Shown piece after piece: positions 61,565 to 64,000 of a stretch of 64,000 nucleotides of DNA (position 1 is the first letter of the stretch; each line of letters begins with the position of its first letter). The notes beneath the pieces are model-generated. The model ran no database searches, was not told the origin of the DNA, and saw only the letters and a list, made by a program, of their open reading frames with translations. The stretch covers positions 45,831,415 through 45,895,414 of the forward strand of contig OX359249.1 of NCBI GenBank assembly GCA_947179485.1, given 5' to 3'. This DNA is from Allacma fusca (taxonomy: Eukaryota; Arthropoda; Collembola; Symphypleona; Sminthuridae). A program made the position numbers and the translations under genes.

Positions 61565-61758
61565 CTAAATTTTGATTTTTGATTTATCACAATAGTTTTT
61601 ACAAAAGGAACGAACAGTTTCGAGCATGGCTCTTGGCTCATTTTCAGGCACAGTATTAAAATGAAAATTGTATGTATGCCCGTCGCTGCCACTTCGTGTA
61701 CAAATAGTTACCAAGTGTCTATTTTCGTTTACTGTTTCTGCAACTTCAGATAAAGTCA
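61565..61758 (-). CDS. Possible terminal exon, weakly PH/p62-like
   Basis: A 64-codon minus-strand frame opens right after an acceptor-like CGTAG (AG at 61,760-61,759) and ends at a stop. It reads as a real protein: a strand-like segment ending in TYNFHF, then a helix starting ENEPRAMLETVRSFC. A strand ending in NFHF followed by a helix is also seen in the N-terminal PH domain of the TFIIH p62 subunit; this is only a suggestion. Upstream exons were not found between here and the window end. Confidence 0.25.
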
Positions 61759-62914
61759 CTACGTCAATGAAAATTTAGTCATTTTAAAAATCTTACGAAA
61801 CTTAATGAATAGTATATAATGTATAGACTAGAATGCGAATGGGGGCAAACTGTATATAAGCAGAATTACATTAAGCATTTTATGTAGCATTGACAGTAGG
61901 TGTTTATTATTGTACTGATCATAAAGGGCTTCTCTTATTCCATATAATAAACGTGGAAAAGTACTGTTTAACTTTATATGGGAAAAAATAAAGAAAATAT
62001 CTGATTGCCACCTTATAAGAGATTAAGAGAAATTATGTACATGTATAATTATAATGAAAAGTAAAGCCTCTAACCTATACCTGCGCAACCTTATCGCTTC
62101 GAGATACATATATATGCAATTTTATTCAGTTTAATGTTTGCAGGATTTAAAATTTATTGCATTGCAGATTTGTATTTTTATCTCAAAATTATGATTGGCT
62201 TTTGTCGATGTATCAACAATGTCAAACATTTCACGTCCTTCCCAAAAACACCATTACCTAATTGAATAAACAGGGTGACTCATATATTTAGACGTTTTAA
62301 CCAACTGGACCATTCGAACAAATATTCTATCACCACATGTTACACATACCTTAGTTAAGAACATGTCACCCGCATGTAAGTATAAGTATATTGAAATTGT
62401 AATGAGCAAGAGTTGCTCCTTTCGTGTCCATAAAGGTGAGTGCCCAATGGCGTAATAATCAAATTATAATAAACCTTTCAGATTATTTTCAATGACATTC
62501 AGACGTATGTATGTACTATTCTGTGATATGCTGAATTTGTATTTAATTAGTGAGTTAATTAAATTAGATTTTTCCTGCTGCAAATGGGACGTACATATAT
62601 GCAGTGTTCAGATAAGCGATGTACTTCGCGTCATTTTAACCTGGGATTCAGCTGATTGCTGAACAAAATGAACAAATAAACATTCCTACAAATATCACGA
62701 CCTTAAAATTGTGATGCTACTTTATGGCTAGTTTAAGGATTTTTATACACTTGTCGACCAAAATGCCGAAATTGAAATAAAAAAGAGAAAGAAAGATTTA
62801 AAAGCTAACAGTAAGCTGACAGACATTAGAAGACATTTAGTTTATTCATCTTAGGCAGTCTCGCTTCAAATTTATCACAAAATATCAACAATATCACAAA
62901 ATCATGTTCCTCTC
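61759..62914. other. Non-coding DNA, no gene recognised
   Basis: Very AT-rich sequence. A possible short exon with a good donor (AAAG|GTGAGT near 62,440, plus strand) was considered but not supported. Confidence 0.45.
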
Positions 62915-63650
62915 TTGAGTTCAAACTCGAATTTTAAATCCAAGTTTCAAGGTAAGTACGCCTGAGTTTAAACTCGAGTTCAAACTCAAGTTTCTTGAGT
63001 CTCACTTGCGTCAAAATAATTTCAAGTTACGCTCGAATCTTAACCCGAGTTTCAAGTGACATTCGAGTCGAAAGACAAACATAAGTAACTCTTGATTGTA
63101 AACTCGAGTTCCAAGTGTAACTCGGAGTTCAAACGCGAAATTGAAATTCAGATATGCAAACTCAAAATTTACACTGTAGATCAAAATCGAAATTTCTAAT
63201 TGGCTTCAATTTACACACGAGTTCAAATTGAAAGCCTTAAGTCAAAACTGTTTACCTGTTGGCTCGAGTGAAAATTAAAGTTTGGTGAGCTTGTGTCTGG
63301 AAAGCAGAATATAAATTGTAGTTTGCATTCGAGTGTAACATTAACTTTCAATTTGAACTCTCGTTTGTAACTTGAAACTCTAGTTAGAGTCCAAGTGTCA
63401 ATTTCAATTTTGAACTCAAGTGACAATTTCGTATTTGATTTCGAGTGTACTTTGAAACTCGGGTTTAAACTCAAGAGTAACTCACACATGTGTTTAGACT
63501 CGAGGGTCACTTGAAACTCCAGTTTGAATCCGAGTGCCAATTTCGTGTTCGAACTCCAAAATAACTTGAAACCCAAGTTTGAAGACGAAGTGAAGCTAAT
63601 AATTGTGTATCAACTCGAGTGTCACTTGAAACTTGACTTTGAACTAATTC
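62915..63650. repeat. Degenerate minisatellite rich in ACTCGAGT-type words
   Basis: Words such as AACTCGAGTT, CAAGTGTAACTCG and TTGAAACTC recur throughout, often as near-palindromes. In the right half, TTGAAACTC-like phrases lie at about 63,372, 63,452, 63,511, 63,566 and 63,626. That implies a period of roughly 55-60 bp, built from shorter ~12-bp subunits. The 117-codon minus-strand frame across it (63,223-63,576) is a by-product, with repeated SNTKL and FKLE phrases. Confidence 0.7.
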
Positions 63651-64000
63651 TTGACTTTTACACTAGCGTTAGCCCTGAAATCGTTTGAATATTCAATTTC
63701 ATCCTTGAACTTCAATAATCGAAGTTTTGGCAATTCCACGACATTCAAGAATTCATATTTCTTATTGGATTTAACATGGGAAATGCTGTGCAGACATGTA
63801 AAGTTCTCTCTGACTCTCTTATTGGTTTTATGTGTATTTCGCCGATTTTTGAAAATTAAATGTCATGATTTAACACGAGAAATATTAAGTGAGCCCTTTC
63901 CCTACGATTAGGAATTTTAATCTTTGGCATGATTTCCCACGCAAACCGACGCAAGATGGCACGCACCTTTGCACGTGTTTGCACACTGGGCCAGATATAT
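63651..64000. other. Non-coding window end
   Basis: Nothing recognised beyond a short motif-free open frame. Confidence 0.4.

Noticed and set aside
62345-62440. Possible short exon with a strong donor (AAAG|GTGAGT) and a ~45-bp intron after it
   Set aside because: Joining to the next acceptor gives a stop within a few codons, and the peptide has no recognisable features.
63223-63576. 117-codon minus-strand frame
   Set aside because: It is the translation of the minisatellite; the repeated phrases mirror the DNA repeat.
1-64000. tRNA, rRNA and CRISPR features
   Set aside because: No A/B-box pairs with a cloverleaf, no rRNA-like blocks and no regularly spaced identical repeats were seen.

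Overview
The window is AT-rich animal genomic DNA with spliceosomal introns, long non-coding stretches, microsatellites and one nearly pristine LTR retrotransposon. The two host genes I can support, a mitoferrin and a BOD1/BOD1L1-type gene, together with the Ty3/gypsy element, fit an invertebrate, most likely an arthropod. The sequence alone does not fix the species.

Layout. Positions 1-14,861 hold no gene I can support, only weak open frames and an (AC)n tract. Positions 14,866-26,950 are a complete Ty3/gypsy-class element of about 12.1 kb. Its LTRs of 1,152 and 1,148 bp appear identical outside a TA run, and it is flanked by the 4-bp target duplication atag. Between the LTRs are a 2.9-kb leader with a ~96-bp tandem repeat, gag, a 1,621-codon pol (protease, RT, RNase H, integrase) and a third ORF that is not an envelope gene. 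A consensus splice donor in the leader and a good acceptor just before the third ORF suggest that this ORF is made from a spliced RNA. Positions 26,955-43,000 are largely non-coding; a possible chemoreceptor-like terminal exon lies at 38.2-38.6 kb (minus).

Mitoferrin lies on the minus strand (43,074-53,969) in four coding exons with a 9-kb third intron. It should carry iron across the inner mitochondrial membrane. A BOD1-family gene starts 2.7 kb away on the plus strand (56,647-59,297, four coding exons, 745 codons). The two are divergently arranged and share the 53,970-56,646 interval. The right end (59,298-64,000) holds an inverted duplicated segment, a short protein-like minus-strand exon candidate and a degenerate minisatellite rich in CTCGAG and ACTCGAGT-type words.

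The least expected material is in the retrotransposon: the third ORF, its apparent splicing arrangement, the leader repeat array and the repeat-built spacer between protease and RT. All frame assignments and exon joins were made by eye. Family calls rest on motif recognition, not on searches.
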